Assembly (NCBI GenBank): GCA_013141125.1
Contig: JABFRO010000001.1
Location: 248,001 to 312,000 of the forward strand
Direction: 5' to 3'
DNA from: Methylophilaceae bacterium
GTDB lineage: Bacteria > Pseudomonadota > Gammaproteobacteria > Burkholderiales > Methylophilaceae
Length of the DNA: 64,000 nucleotides
Part shown: one piece after another, positions 40,775 through 49,701 of the stretch
Layout of the letters: every line of letters starts with the position of its first letter
Numbering within the stretch: the stretch's first letter is position 1
Translations under genes and position numbers: made by a program
The notes under the pieces: model-generated
Databases searched by the model: none
Seen by the model: only the letters and a program-made list of their open reading frames with translations
What the model was told of the DNA's origin: nothing

Positions 40775-41020
40775 ATGTATATTATTGCCATTGCCTGGAT
40801 TTATGTAACGCTACTAATGGCGTTGACTGAAGCGAATATTACAGCGGCCGTGCTTACTTTTGTATTTTACGGTTTGTTGCCTTGCGCGCTGTTAATCTGG
40901 ATTATTGGTACACCCCAACGACGGCGTAATCAGGCCAGAAAATCAAGTGCGAACAATTCAAGCCAAGTCGCCGAGCAGCCACTTGGTGACCCAGATAGAA
41001 CTGATGCCAAGCCCGATTAA
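40775..41020 (+). CDS. Small membrane protein of unknown function
   Basis: 81 residues: two hydrophobic helices (MYIIAIAWIYVTLLMALT and AAVLTFVFYGLLPCALLIWIIG), then a basic, hydrophilic tail (TPQRRRNQARKSS). This kind of protein is common beside rimO in related genomes as far as I recall. Its 3' end overlaps the convergent ZIP gene by 63 bp. Confidence 0.6.
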   Translation: MYIIAIAWIYVTLLMALTEANITAAVLTFVFYGLLPCALLIWIIGTPQRRRNQARKSSANNSSQVAEQPLGDPDRTDAKPD

Positions 41021-41770
41021 CAGCACTTGCTGCACGGTGGCTTTAAGCCCGGTTTTTTTATGCAAACCCGGAATCAAATCCGCCACTGCGACATAAATCA
41101 TGCTGGCAGCGGCAATGCCAAGAATGAAGGGAATCCAGTCTTGCAAGGATTGCAGCGCGAAATAGGCGAGCAGGGCACCGACTACCGTCGCCAGACTGGA
41201 AAATAAATTAAACAAGAGTGCCTGTTTTTTGGTGTAGCCGGAATGCAGCAAAATCAAAAAATCGCCCACTTCCTGCGGAATTTCATGGGCGATAATGGCC
41301 AAGGCGGTTACTGCACCAAGTTTGATGTCTGCCATAAAAGCGGCGGCGATAAGAATGCCATCCACAAAATTATGGAAAGTATCACCCACCATAATCATCA
41401 GGCCACTACGCCCATGATCGTTATGGTTGTTGTGCTTGTCATGTTCGTGCTCATGTGGCGTGTGCGCCTCGCATTCATCTACATGGCAGTGCCGCCATAA
41501 CACCAGTTTTTCCAGCACAAAAAACAGCATGATGCCAAACAGCACGGTAGCCGCCATGTTGGATATGTTTTTGGTCAGGGTAAAGGCTTCAGGCAATATT
41601 TCCAAAAAGGCAGCGCCCAGCAATGCGCCAATGGCATAGCTAATGAGTATAGGTACCCAGGCGGTGCGGGCGTTTAGTGCAACCAGTGCAGCGCACAATA
41701 CACTTAGTACACCGCCAAGCAAGCTTGCTATTAAAATCCAGCCGAGATTGGATATTTCAGAGAAGACCAT
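40958..41770 (-). CDS. ZIP-family zinc transporter (ZupT/GufA-like)
   Basis: 270 residues, eight membrane segments. The His-rich cytoplasmic loop (HTPHEHEHDKHNNHNDHG) and the core metal helices DTFHNFVDGILIAAAF and IIAHEIPQEVGDFLIL are textbook ZIP: the HN-x-x-DG and HEIPxExGD motifs are intact. It imports Zn2+ or a similar divalent cation. Overlaps the small membrane-protein gene at the 3' end. Confidence 0.92.
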   Translation of the reverse strand: MVFSEISNLGWILIASLLGGVLSVLCAALVALNARTAWVPILISYAIGALLGAAFLEILPEAFTLTKNISNMAATVLFGIMLFFVLEKLVLWRHCHVDECEAHTPHEHEHDKHNNHNDHGRSGLMIMVGDTFHNFVDGILIAAAFMADIKLGAVTALAIIAHEIPQEVGDFLILLHSGYTKKQALLFNLFSSLATVVGALLAYFALQSLQDWIPFILGIAAASMIYVAVADLIPGLHKKTGLKATVQQVLLIGLGISSIWVTKWLLGDLA

Positions 41771-41988
41771 TAAACAACTTTAGCAAATCATAAAGGGGCG
41801 GCCATTATAAACGAGGCATCCATATCAGCGCGTGCTTTTCAATAGCCGGGATCGCCCCGGCCGGATTCAATAAGCAACGGCAATAGCTCGGATAGGTTAA
41901 AATCAGCGCTTAGAAGCTGGCTTGATGTAATCAAATCGCCCATAGGCAAAATCACCTGCAGCAAACATTAAGGATTCGCACTTAGCTC

Positions 41989-42864
41989 ATGCTAAAACTT
42001 CAGCCTATCAACTGTATTGAGATGGTATCTCAAAAGGAATTTATCTCAACTTACAAAAAACAGGAAATTCCGGTCGTTATCAGGCAGCTCACTCAATCCT
42101 GGGGAGCGCGTCGAAAATGGAATCTGGATTATTTTTGTGAAATTGCCGGTGATAATATGGTGTCGTTATATGGCGGTGGTGAACGTGCCAAAGGTAGAAG
42201 GCATCAACATGCGTCCTTACTTAAAATGCGTTTCAGTGATTATATTGAGTCATTGAAACAGGGTGAAAATAAGCTAAGAATGTTTTTTTATAATATTCTT
42301 GATGAGGCACCGAAATTAATTGAAGATTTTTTCTATCCTGAAATCGGCCTAAACTTTTTCAAAAAATTACCGGTCATGTTTTTTGGTGGCAAAGGTGCCA
42401 AAGTACAAATGCATTTTGATATTGATTTAGCCGATATTCTGCTTTGTCATTTCGGCGGTAAAAAACGCGTCTATTTATTTGCGCCAGAACAAAAAAAATA
42501 TTTATACCATGTGCCGTTTTCATTCAGTGCCTTGTTCGATGTTGATATTGAACAACCAGATTATGAAAGATTTCCCGCATTACAACATCTCCAAGGTTTT
42601 GTGACCGAGCTGAACCATGGTGATGTGTTGTATATTCCACCCGGCTTTTGGCATTATATTGTTTACGAAGAAATTGGTTTTTCTCTGTCTTTACGCGCAT
42701 TTCCCAGGCAACCGCAAGCTTTGATGAGAATGCTTTTTAACATTATAGTCATTCGCAATGTTGAGGGTGTGATGCGCAAACTGGTGGGTCAACGTTGGAA
42801 TGATAGAAATGAGTTGAATGCCATTAGAAATACTCACCGGGATTTGGGACTTGGCAAAGTGTAA
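41989..42864 (+). CDS. JmjC/cupin_8-type 2-oxoglutarate oxygenase
   Basis: 291 residues with the cupin-like JmjC fold. The iron triad is H-x-D in VQMHFDIDLADILLCHFGGKKRVYLFAP and the distal His in HGDVLYIPPGFWHYIVY. Related proteins hydroxylate amino-acid side chains in proteins (for example ribosomal oxygenases); the substrate here is unknown. No signal peptide. Codon use is A/T-richer than neighbours. Confidence 0.8.
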   Translation: MLKLQPINCIEMVSQKEFISTYKKQEIPVVIRQLTQSWGARRKWNLDYFCEIAGDNMVSLYGGGERAKGRRHQHASLLKMRFSDYIESLKQGENKLRMFFYNILDEAPKLIEDFFYPEIGLNFFKKLPVMFFGGKGAKVQMHFDIDLADILLCHFGGKKRVYLFAPEQKKYLYHVPFSFSALFDVDIEQPDYERFPALQHLQGFVTELNHGDVLYIPPGFWHYIVYEEIGFSLSLRAFPRQPQALMRMLFNIIVIRNVEGVMRKLVGQRWNDRNELNAIRNTHRDLGLGKV

Positions 42865-43171
42865 AATAGGCAAACCATAGAGCGCGCTTAAAAAAACAGA
42901 AATCAGCCGTTTTTAATGCGGGTTATCTATTTGAATGTAAAGTTAATTTTTAAATGAATCGCTTTCTGCATTAGTTAGGCCAACGGGTTTCATATCCAGA
43001 CAGATCGTCTGAAAATTAATGCTTATTATCTGTCTCACTCTACAAAAATGGCGATTGCTTGCCTATTGGCAGTGCCCCCCTGCGATAGGCATCATCTTGG
43101 GCGCAACTATGCGCCAAGCAAATTCGCTATAATGCACAACTTTGTAAAATTCATTTAAATGTCAGCCTGTT
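42865..43171. other. Intergenic gap before the H4MPT block
   Basis: 307 bp without a gene. A perfect TATAAT lies at 43128-43133, 38 bp before the mptG start, with no clear -35 hexamer. A short palindrome gggcgcaactatgcgcc sits at about 43099-43115 just upstream of it, a possible operator. Otherwise nothing recognised. Confidence 0.4.
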
Positions 43172-44173
43172 ATGCCAAATAGTGATGGTAGTGTAAAAAG
43201 TGGGGTGAGCATCACGGCGACAGCACGTTTGCATATGGGTTTTTTTGATCTGAATGGTGGATTGGGGCGACGTTTTGGTAGTATTGGCGTGTCACTAGAC
43301 CAGCCGTCTACCGAGCTTTGCGCCTGGCCGACGCAAGGCTTTACGGCGGATGGCATAGGCGCTGAACGTGCCATTAAAACCGCAGAAAAATTGGCTGAAG
43401 CTCTACGTTTGCAGGGGTTGAACTTACCAGGTGGCTTGCATATGCGTTTGAAGCAAAGCATTCCCGAACATGCCGGTTTGGGCTCTGGCACACAAATGGC
43501 ACTGGCCGTTGGCTTGGCGATGAACCGGCTTTACGATCTGCAATTAAGTCTTAATGATGTGGCTAAATTCACATCTCGCGGAGCGCGTTCAGGGATAGGT
43601 TTGGGTACTTTTTCCGGCGGTGGCGTGATTGTTGATGGTGGACGCGGTGCTAACACCCTGGTCCCACCGGTAATTGCACGTGCTGATTTTCCTGAAGATT
43701 GGCGCGTTGTGCTTATTTTTGACAAAACCGATGCTGGAATCCACGGCCAGCAAGAGATCGAAGCTTTCCGTAACTTGCCCGAATTTTCAGCCGAGGCCTC
43801 GGCAATACTCTGTCGTCACGTATTAATGCAGGCATTGCCTGCGCTGGCAGAACAAGATTTGATTACCTTTGGCGCAGCTATTTGTGAATTGCAAGAGCGC
43901 ACTGGTGATCACTTTGCCCCAGCACAGGGTGGGCGTTATGCCAGCCCGCAAGTCGCCGAGGTGCTGCTGTGGCTGAAAAACCAGGGCGCGGTCTGCTTCG
44001 GTCAAAGCTCATGGGGGCCGACCGGATTCGCAATTTTTGCTAATCAGCAAGAGGCTGAAACCTTTTTGCAAGCGTTACAAATACAATTCGAGCAACAAAC
44101 AGCATTGAAATTTTTGCTCTGTAGAGGGCGCAATGAGGGAGGCGTCGTGCGCGATATTGAAGCATTTGCGTAA
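43172..44173 (+). CDS. mptG: Beta-ribofuranosylaminobenzene 5'-phosphate synthase
   Basis: 333 residues, GHMP-kinase-related fold. First committed enzyme of methanopterin synthesis: condenses 4-hydroxybenzoate or p-aminobenzoate with PRPP. Signature blocks: ATARLHMGFFDLNGGLGRRFGSIGVSL at the start, IPEHAGLGSGTQMALAVGLAM (phosphate-binding loop) and RGARSGIGLGTFSGGGVIVDGGR; C-terminal SSWGPTGFAI. It leads the block mptG-mtdB-ATP-grasp-mch. Confidence 0.93.
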   Translation: MPNSDGSVKSGVSITATARLHMGFFDLNGGLGRRFGSIGVSLDQPSTELCAWPTQGFTADGIGAERAIKTAEKLAEALRLQGLNLPGGLHMRLKQSIPEHAGLGSGTQMALAVGLAMNRLYDLQLSLNDVAKFTSRGARSGIGLGTFSGGGVIVDGGRGANTLVPPVIARADFPEDWRVVLIFDKTDAGIHGQQEIEAFRNLPEFSAEASAILCRHVLMQALPALAEQDLITFGAAICELQERTGDHFAPAQGGRYASPQVAEVLLWLKNQGAVCFGQSSWGPTGFAIFANQQEAETFLQALQIQFEQQTALKFLLCRGRNEGGVVRDIEAFA

Positions 44174-44211
44174 GACGGTTTTAAAGTTTAATTAAACATG
44201 GAGACTAAATC

Positions 44212-45126
44212 ATGGAAAAAGTATCAATTTTGCATTTAATTACCGCAGCTAAAAACGCTAGTCCATTTGATGTCAATATGGCGTTTGATGCCGGTTTTGA
44301 CAAGATTATGCCGTATACCCACGTGACCCTGGAAGAGGTAAGAGGCTTGGTGCAGGATGCCATTTTCTCTCGCAGCCCCAGCGGTATTAAACGTGAAAGC
44401 GTGTTTATTGGCGGGCGCGATATTGATGTCGCCATGGATATGCTGGAAGCGGCCAGATTGGGCATGGTGCCACCGTTTGAAGTGTCGGTATTTGCCGATC
44501 CTTCCGGTGCGTTTACCACTGCGGCGGGTTTGATGGCGAAAGTGGAACAGCATCTGATTAAAAACTTTGGCGGCGATTTGAGCGGCCGCAAAGTCAGTGT
44601 ATTTGGTGCCACCGGTCCGGTGGGCGGCTGTGCAGCGGTAATCGCCGCCAAATATGGTGCAACAGTTGAGCTGGTGGCCCATCGTGCGCTGTCTGATGTG
44701 CAAGTCCGTGCCGAGGCTTATAACCAACGTTATGGCACCAATATCAGCTATGTTGAAGGCAGTAACGATGCCCAGAAAAAGATAATCCTGCATAGCACCG
44801 ACATTGCCATATGTGCTGCTGCTGCTGGCATACAGGTCATTTCTCTGGAACAAATGGCAGGCTCACCTACGCTGAAAATCGTCGCCGATGTAAACGCAGT
44901 ACCACCTACCGGTGCTGAAGGTGTGGATGTATTTGCAGATGGTGTGGCGATTGCTGGCACCGGGGCTTTTGGCGTGGGTGCATTGGCCATTGGTAATGTC
45001 AAATACGCCACCCAGCAACAATTGCTAGTGCAAATGCTGGAAGCAACAGATAAAAAAGTGTATCTGGACTTTTTGTCAGCATTTGAAGTGGCCAGAGAAA
45101 TAGTTAAAAATAAAAAAAGTAAGTAA
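44212..45126 (+). CDS. mtdB: NAD(P)-dependent methylene-H4MPT dehydrogenase
   Basis: 304 residues. Oxidises methylene-H4MPT to methenyl-H4MPT in formaldehyde oxidation. The N-terminus MEKVSILHLITAAKNASPFDVNMAFDAGFDKI is highly characteristic. The Rossmann loop is VFGATGPVGGCAAVIAAKYGA, and ADVNAVPPTGAEGVD follows. A strong ribosome binding site (ggaga) precedes the ATG. It is 38 bp after mptG, in the same operon. Confidence 0.95.
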   Translation: MEKVSILHLITAAKNASPFDVNMAFDAGFDKIMPYTHVTLEEVRGLVQDAIFSRSPSGIKRESVFIGGRDIDVAMDMLEAARLGMVPPFEVSVFADPSGAFTTAAGLMAKVEQHLIKNFGGDLSGRKVSVFGATGPVGGCAAVIAAKYGATVELVAHRALSDVQVRAEAYNQRYGTNISYVEGSNDAQKKIILHSTDIAICAAAAGIQVISLEQMAGSPTLKIVADVNAVPPTGAEGVDVFADGVAIAGTGAFGVGALAIGNVKYATQQQLLVQMLEATDKKVYLDFLSAFEVAREIVKNKKSK

Positions 45127-45174
45127 TTGACATTAACTTACCAGCTTAATTATTTGTATTAAATAGGTTTAGTT

Positions 45175-46323
45175 ATTAAAAAAATAGTCATTGCTGCTGT
45201 CTGCGCACGGCCTTTTGTTTGCGCAGCGGCAGCCGCTGGCTATCAAGTCTTGGCGCTGGATGTATTTGCCGATGGCGACACACAGCGCGCCGCGAGTCAT
45301 AGCTACCGCGTCAAGTTTGAACATGGCCGTTTTGATGCGGTGGATTTTGAGCGGGTAATCAAGCAGATAGGCAGCTTTAATAATAGCCAGCAAGCGATTG
45401 ATTTTGTATACGGAAGCGGTTTTGAAGCCGCGCCGGAACTTTTGCAAATAGCCGCAAACTATTTCCGGCTGCTAGGCAATCAGGCTGAAACCTTGCGGCA
45501 AATGAAAGCACCGGACGCATTTTTTGCCTGGCTGCAAAAATTGCACATACCACACCCGGAAGTCAGTTTTTTGCCATTGGAAAATGCCACAGGCTGGCTG
45601 CAAAAGGCGGCTGGCGGTTCTGGCGGTACACATATTGACAGAGCCAGGCCAGGCTTTGCGCCTAGCGCAGAGGCTTATTTTCAGCGTGAAGTAGCCGGGC
45701 TGCCAATCTCCTTTTTATTCGCGGCCGATGGCAGGCAAATTCAGGTGATAGGGTTTAACCGGCAATGGTTGGCTCCTGCAGCGGCTATGCCTTATCGCTA
45801 CGGCGGCGCAGTGAGCCATTGGCCGTTGCCGAAAAGCATACAGCAGCAATTAATCTGTGCAGCACAAAAGCTGACAGAGGCAGTAGGCTTGCGCGGCTTG
45901 AATAGTTTGGATGCCATGCTGCAAGAGGAGCAATTATGGGTGTTGGAAGTTAATCCGCGTTTGAGTGCAAGCTTTGATTTATATGCAATGAACTTAGAGC
46001 AAACCAACTTGGATCAAACCAATAGCGGCAGTTTGTTTGATGTGCATTTAAATGCTTGCCATGGCGAGTTAAGCCACTGGCAGCCAGTAAAACAGGCCAA
46101 GGCACATCACATTGTGTATGCGCCGTGGAGGTTGCAAGCACCAGAAACAACGTTTTGGCCAGAATGGGTGGCCGATTTACCTTTGCCCAATAGCCTGATA
46201 CCAGCCGACCATCCGGTTTGCACGGTATTGGCTGTGGCAGATGATGCAGAAGCCGCGCGCGATTTGGTTTTATCGCGCGCTGACGCTTTGATTTCAATGA
46301 TTAAAACACAACAGAGGAAATGA
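45175..46323 (+). CDS. ATP-grasp protein of the H4MPT cluster, no standard start codon
   Basis: About 382 residues. ATP-grasp features: SGGTHIDRARP, then WVLEVNPRLSASFDLY with the metal-binding E-x-N-P-R. ATP-grasp proteins of this kind recur in H4MPT gene clusters of methylotrophs and are thought to act in cofactor synthesis. Its exact step is unknown to me. The N-terminal strand-turn-helix (IKKIVIAAVCARPFVCAAAAAGYQVLALDVFAD) is plainly protein, yet the frame is closed by TAA at 45160-45162. No ATG, GTG or TTG lies between it and TTG 45250, which would cut off that strand. An ATT at 45175 after agg is the best start. A base error is the alternative. It ends 3 bp before mch. Confidence 0.8.
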   Translation: MKKIVIAAVCARPFVCAAAAAGYQVLALDVFADGDTQRAASHSYRVKFEHGRFDAVDFERVIKQIGSFNNSQQAIDFVYGSGFEAAPELLQIAANYFRLLGNQAETLRQMKAPDAFFAWLQKLHIPHPEVSFLPLENATGWLQKAAGGSGGTHIDRARPGFAPSAEAYFQREVAGLPISFLFAADGRQIQVIGFNRQWLAPAAAMPYRYGGAVSHWPLPKSIQQQLICAAQKLTEAVGLRGLNSLDAMLQEEQLWVLEVNPRLSASFDLYAMNLEQTNLDQTNSGSLFDVHLNACHGELSHWQPVKQAKAHHIVYAPWRLQAPETTFWPEWVADLPLPNSLIPADHPVCTVLAVADDAEAARDLVLSRADALISMIKTQQRK

Positions 46324-46326
46324 AAT

Positions 46327-47316
46327 ATGAGTGAAACAACAGCACAATTGGATACCAGTTATTGGCCTAGCGTAAATAGTTTGACCAACCCCTTGGTGCA
46401 ATACCTGGTAGACAATGCCAAAAGCTTGCGTATCGGTGTGGAAAAGCACGCCAGTGGCGCGACCATTATTGATGCCGGTATCAAGTTCCCCGGCGGTCTG
46501 GAGGCAGGGCACCTGATTGCGGAAATTTGCATGGGCGGATTAGGCCATGTCAGCCTGCAAACTTCGACTACCTTTGCCCATTGGCCCTGGTTGTTGTCTG
46601 TGCATTCCAATAATCCGATTTTGTCTTGCCTGGGCAGTCAATATGCGGGTTGGAGTCTGGCGCATGAAAAATTCTTCTCACTGGGTTCCGGCCCCGGCCG
46701 TGCTTTGGCCGGGCGTGAAGAGCTGTACAAGGAATTGGGCTACAAAGATAGCAGCAATGCCGCCGCTCTGGTGTTGGAAAGTGACAAGGCACCGCCACAG
46801 GAAGTGATAGAAAAAGTAGCGCGTGATACCGGCGTAGCTGCTGAAAACCTGACCTTTATCCTCACGCCAACGCGCAGCCTGGCTGGCACTGTGCAGATCG
46901 TATCGCGCGTGCTGGAAGTGGCCATGCACAAGATACACACCCTGCATTTTCCGCTGGATCATGTGGTGGATGGTATGGCCAGCGCGCCAGTGCCACCACC
47001 GGCACCAGACTTTTTGCAAGGCATGGGGCGCACCAACGACGCTATTTTGTTTGGTGGCCATGCACATATTTTTGTTAAAGGTTCTGACGAAGCCGCCGCC
47101 AAGCTGGCGCTAGAGTTGCCAAGCAGCTCATCACGCGATTATGGCCGTCCATTTGCTGAAGTATTCAAAAGTGTGAACATGGATTTCTACAAAATAGATC
47201 CCATGCTGTTCAGTCCGGCCGCTGTGACCATTACCGCGTTGGAATCCGGCAACAGCTTTGTCGGTGGCAAACTGGATGCTGCACTGCTGGATCAATCTTT
47301 CGGTTACAAAGCTTAA
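46327..47316 (+). CDS. mch: Methenyltetrahydromethanopterin cyclohydrolase
   Basis: 329 residues, family length. Hydrolyses methenyl-H4MPT to N5-formyl-H4MPT in the C1 oxidation route. Characteristic stretches: LRIGVEKHASGATIIDAGIKFPGGLEAGHLIAEICMGGLG, SLGSGPGRALA and GMGRTNDAILFGGHAHIFV. Ribosome binding site gagga lies in the end of the preceding gene, so translation is probably coupled. The stop codon lies in the arm of a 33-bp perfect inverted repeat. Confidence 0.96.
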   Translation: MSETTAQLDTSYWPSVNSLTNPLVQYLVDNAKSLRIGVEKHASGATIIDAGIKFPGGLEAGHLIAEICMGGLGHVSLQTSTTFAHWPWLLSVHSNNPILSCLGSQYAGWSLAHEKFFSLGSGPGRALAGREELYKELGYKDSSNAAALVLESDKAPPQEVIEKVARDTGVAAENLTFILTPTRSLAGTVQIVSRVLEVAMHKIHTLHFPLDHVVDGMASAPVPPPAPDFLQGMGRTNDAILFGGHAHIFVKGSDEAAAKLALELPSSSSRDYGRPFAEVFKSVNMDFYKIDPMLFSPAAVTITALESGNSFVGGKLDAALLDQSFGYKA

Positions 47317-47419
47317 TGCGTAGGGTGGGCAACGTCCTTTTGCCCACGCGAATGCTTAATTTCGTAGCGAATGCTATTCAAACCTGGTGGGCAAAAGGAC
47401 GTTGCCCACCCTACGCATT
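47315..47419. repeat. 33-bp perfect inverted repeat at the 3' end of mch
   Basis: Arms 47315-47347 and 47387-47419 are exact reverse complements (begin aatgcgtagggtgggcaacg, continue ccttttgcccac) around a 39-nt loop. The left arm overlaps the mch stop codon. No U-run follows. The sequence type (gtagggtgggca) resembles widely scattered REP-like palindromes, and it may end or stabilise the H4MPT transcript. Confidence 0.85.
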
Positions 47420-47543
47420 CTGCAAAACTTTCTAATTTGTAACCTCATCCTGAATCCATCGTTTTTCCAGGATAAATCTGTTTTCTCCCCAAACTCCCGT
47501 AAAATAGCGCGCTATTTTTAGCCATTTATAAAGTCAATCACCC

Positions 47544-49451
47544 ATGCCACACGTCACCCTAGATAACGCCTCCATGGCTTTCGGCCACCACCCTTTATTG
47601 GATCACGCTTCTTTTCAGCTCGACGCAGGAGAGCGCGTTGGTCTGATCGGCCGTAATGGCGCGGGCAAATCCAGTATGCTCAAAGTCATCGCCGGTGAGG
47701 CCAAGCTGGATGACGGCATACTGTGGCGCTCGCCCTCGGTGCGCATTGTTTACGTGCCGCAGGAGCCTGTGCTCAACCCGGAACATACGGTATTTGAAGC
47801 CGTGTCCGAAGGCTTGGGGCCGCTTCAGCATTTATTGGTGGATTATCACGCCGTCACCCATGCCATGGGCGAGCCGGATGCAGACATTGAAGCCTTGATG
47901 GAACGCATGCAGCACTTGCAGCACGAGCTGGATAGCAATGACGGCTGGCAATCGCAATCCAGGGTGGAAACCGTGCTCAGTCGTTTAAGTCTGGATGCCG
48001 ATAGCGTCGTTTCTACCTTGTCCGGCGGCTGGCGCAAACGGGTGGCGTTAGCGCGGGCGCTGGTAGCCGATCCTGAAGTTTTACTGCTGGATGAGCCAAC
48101 CAACCATCTGGATCTGGAAGCGATTGAATGGCTGGAAGAATTGCTGATGGGCTTTAAAGGCAGCGTGCTATTCATCACCCATGACAGACGTTTTCTGGAT
48201 CATCTGGCCACGCGCATTGTAGAGCTGGATAGAGGGCAACTCACCGACTTTGTAGGCAGCTATTCCAATTACCTGATTAAAAAGGAAGAGCTGCTGGCGG
48301 TTGAAGCCACGCATGCGGCCAATTTCGACAAGGTACTGGCGCAGGAAGAAGCCTGGATACGCCAGGGCATCAAGGCGCGGCGCACGCGTAATGAAGGCCG
48401 GGTGCGGCGTTTGGAGCAATTGCGTCTGGAGCGCGCGGCGCGGCGTGAACGTCAGGGCAATGTCAAAATCAGTCTGGATAGCGGTGAACGCTCCGGCAAA
48501 CTGGTGGCCGAGCTGGAAAATGTCAGCAAAGCCTATGGCGGCAGAACACTTATCAATGATTTCAGCACGCGCATTTTACGCGGTGATCGCATAGGCTTGC
48601 TGGGGCCAAACGGCATAGGCAAAACCACCTTGCTCAAGCTGATTTTGGGCGAACTGGAACCGGATAGCGGCACGGTGCAGCGCGGCACCAATATGAATAT
48701 CGCCTATTTTGACCAGATGCGCGAACAACTGGACGAAGAAGCCACGCTGGCCGACACCATTAGCCCGGGTTCCGATTTTGTCGAAATCGCCGGTGAGCGC
48801 AAGCATGTCATCAGCTATCTGGAAGATTTTTTATTCCCGCCGCAACGTTCGCGCTCACCGGTTAAATCGCTGTCCGGTGGTGAACGTAATCGCTTGTTAT
48901 TAGCCCGTTTATTCGCACGCCCCGCCAATGTGCTGGTGCTGGATGAGCCGACCAATGATCTGGATATTGATACGCTGGAACTGCTGGAATCTCTGTTGCA
49001 AGAATTCCCCGGCACCTTGTTTTTAGTCAGCCATGACCGCGCCTTTCTGGAAAACACCGTCACCCAGGTGATTGCCTTTGAAGGGCAGGGCGTACTCACC
49101 GAATTTGGCGGCGGCTACGACGATTGGCGACGTTTCACCGAACAACGTGCCGCAGAAAAACTAAGCGCTGAAAAAGCGGCCGTCAGCAAAACCACTAGCA
49201 ATAAAACCACGGCAAGTAAAGCCAACACCAACAAACTCAGCTATAAAGAGACGCAGGAGCTGGAAAGCCTGCCTGCTAAAATTGAAGCGCTGGAAACCGA
49301 ACAAAACAACCTCAACACCAGCCTCGCCGACCCCAGCCTTTATCAAAGCAATCCGCAACAGGTGAAAACCCTGCAAGCGCGGCTACTGGAGTTGGACGTG
49401 GAATTGAATGTAGTGCTGGCGAGGTGGGAGCTGCTGGAAAGTCGGCGCTAG
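47544..49451 (+). CDS. uup: ABC-F protein Uup
   Basis: 635 residues. Two ATPase domains: Walker A GRNGAGKSS and GPNGIGKTT; signatures LSGGWRKR and LSGGERNR; Walker B LLLDEPTNHLD and LVLDEPTNDLD. The C-terminal coiled-coil domain (KLSYKETQELESLPAKIEALE and onward) is specific to Uup, which affects ribosome function and precise transposon excision. It is soluble. A divergent copy of its last 38 codons lies 2.3 kb downstream. Confidence 0.93.
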   Translation: MPHVTLDNASMAFGHHPLLDHASFQLDAGERVGLIGRNGAGKSSMLKVIAGEAKLDDGILWRSPSVRIVYVPQEPVLNPEHTVFEAVSEGLGPLQHLLVDYHAVTHAMGEPDADIEALMERMQHLQHELDSNDGWQSQSRVETVLSRLSLDADSVVSTLSGGWRKRVALARALVADPEVLLLDEPTNHLDLEAIEWLEELLMGFKGSVLFITHDRRFLDHLATRIVELDRGQLTDFVGSYSNYLIKKEELLAVEATHAANFDKVLAQEEAWIRQGIKARRTRNEGRVRRLEQLRLERAARRERQGNVKISLDSGERSGKLVAELENVSKAYGGRTLINDFSTRILRGDRIGLLGPNGIGKTTLLKLILGELEPDSGTVQRGTNMNIAYFDQMREQLDEEATLADTISPGSDFVEIAGERKHVISYLEDFLFPPQRSRSPVKSLSGGERNRLLLARLFARPANVLVLDEPTNDLDIDTLELLESLLQEFPGTLFLVSHDRAFLENTVTQVIAFEGQGVLTEFGGGYDDWRRFTEQRAAEKLSAEKAAVSKTTSNKTTASKANTNKLSYKETQELESLPAKIEALETEQNNLNTSLADPSLYQSNPQQVKTLQARLLELDVELNVVLARWELLESRR

Positions 49452-49551
49452 ATTGATAGCTATAATTCATACACTTCCACCGCGCTCAAACTATAATGCC
49501 TGAACCGAATTTTATCGTGGACCAGTGCATGTAATTCAGGTACGGATAGCA

Positions 49552-49676
49552 ATGTCGTATTTTCTTGTGTAAGATGACTTAAAAATAAATCAAATGCTAA
49601 TTAAAACATTAGATTGTTATAATATAAATTATGTTCTACGACATGGCCTGAGAATTATAGGTCAAAAGATGTCGTA
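49552..49676. promoter_or_regulatory. Three copies of ATGTCGTA upstream of a membrane-protein gene
   Basis: The octamer occurs at 49552-49559 and 49669-49676 in direct orientation and at 49637-49644 inverted (TACGACAT). The intervening 70 bp are very AT-rich and contain TTGTTATAATATAA. Spacing suggests a regulator site; I know of no matching regulator. Confidence 0.35.
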
Positions 49677-49701
49677 TATATTACGTTAGGAATAAAAAAT
49701 T

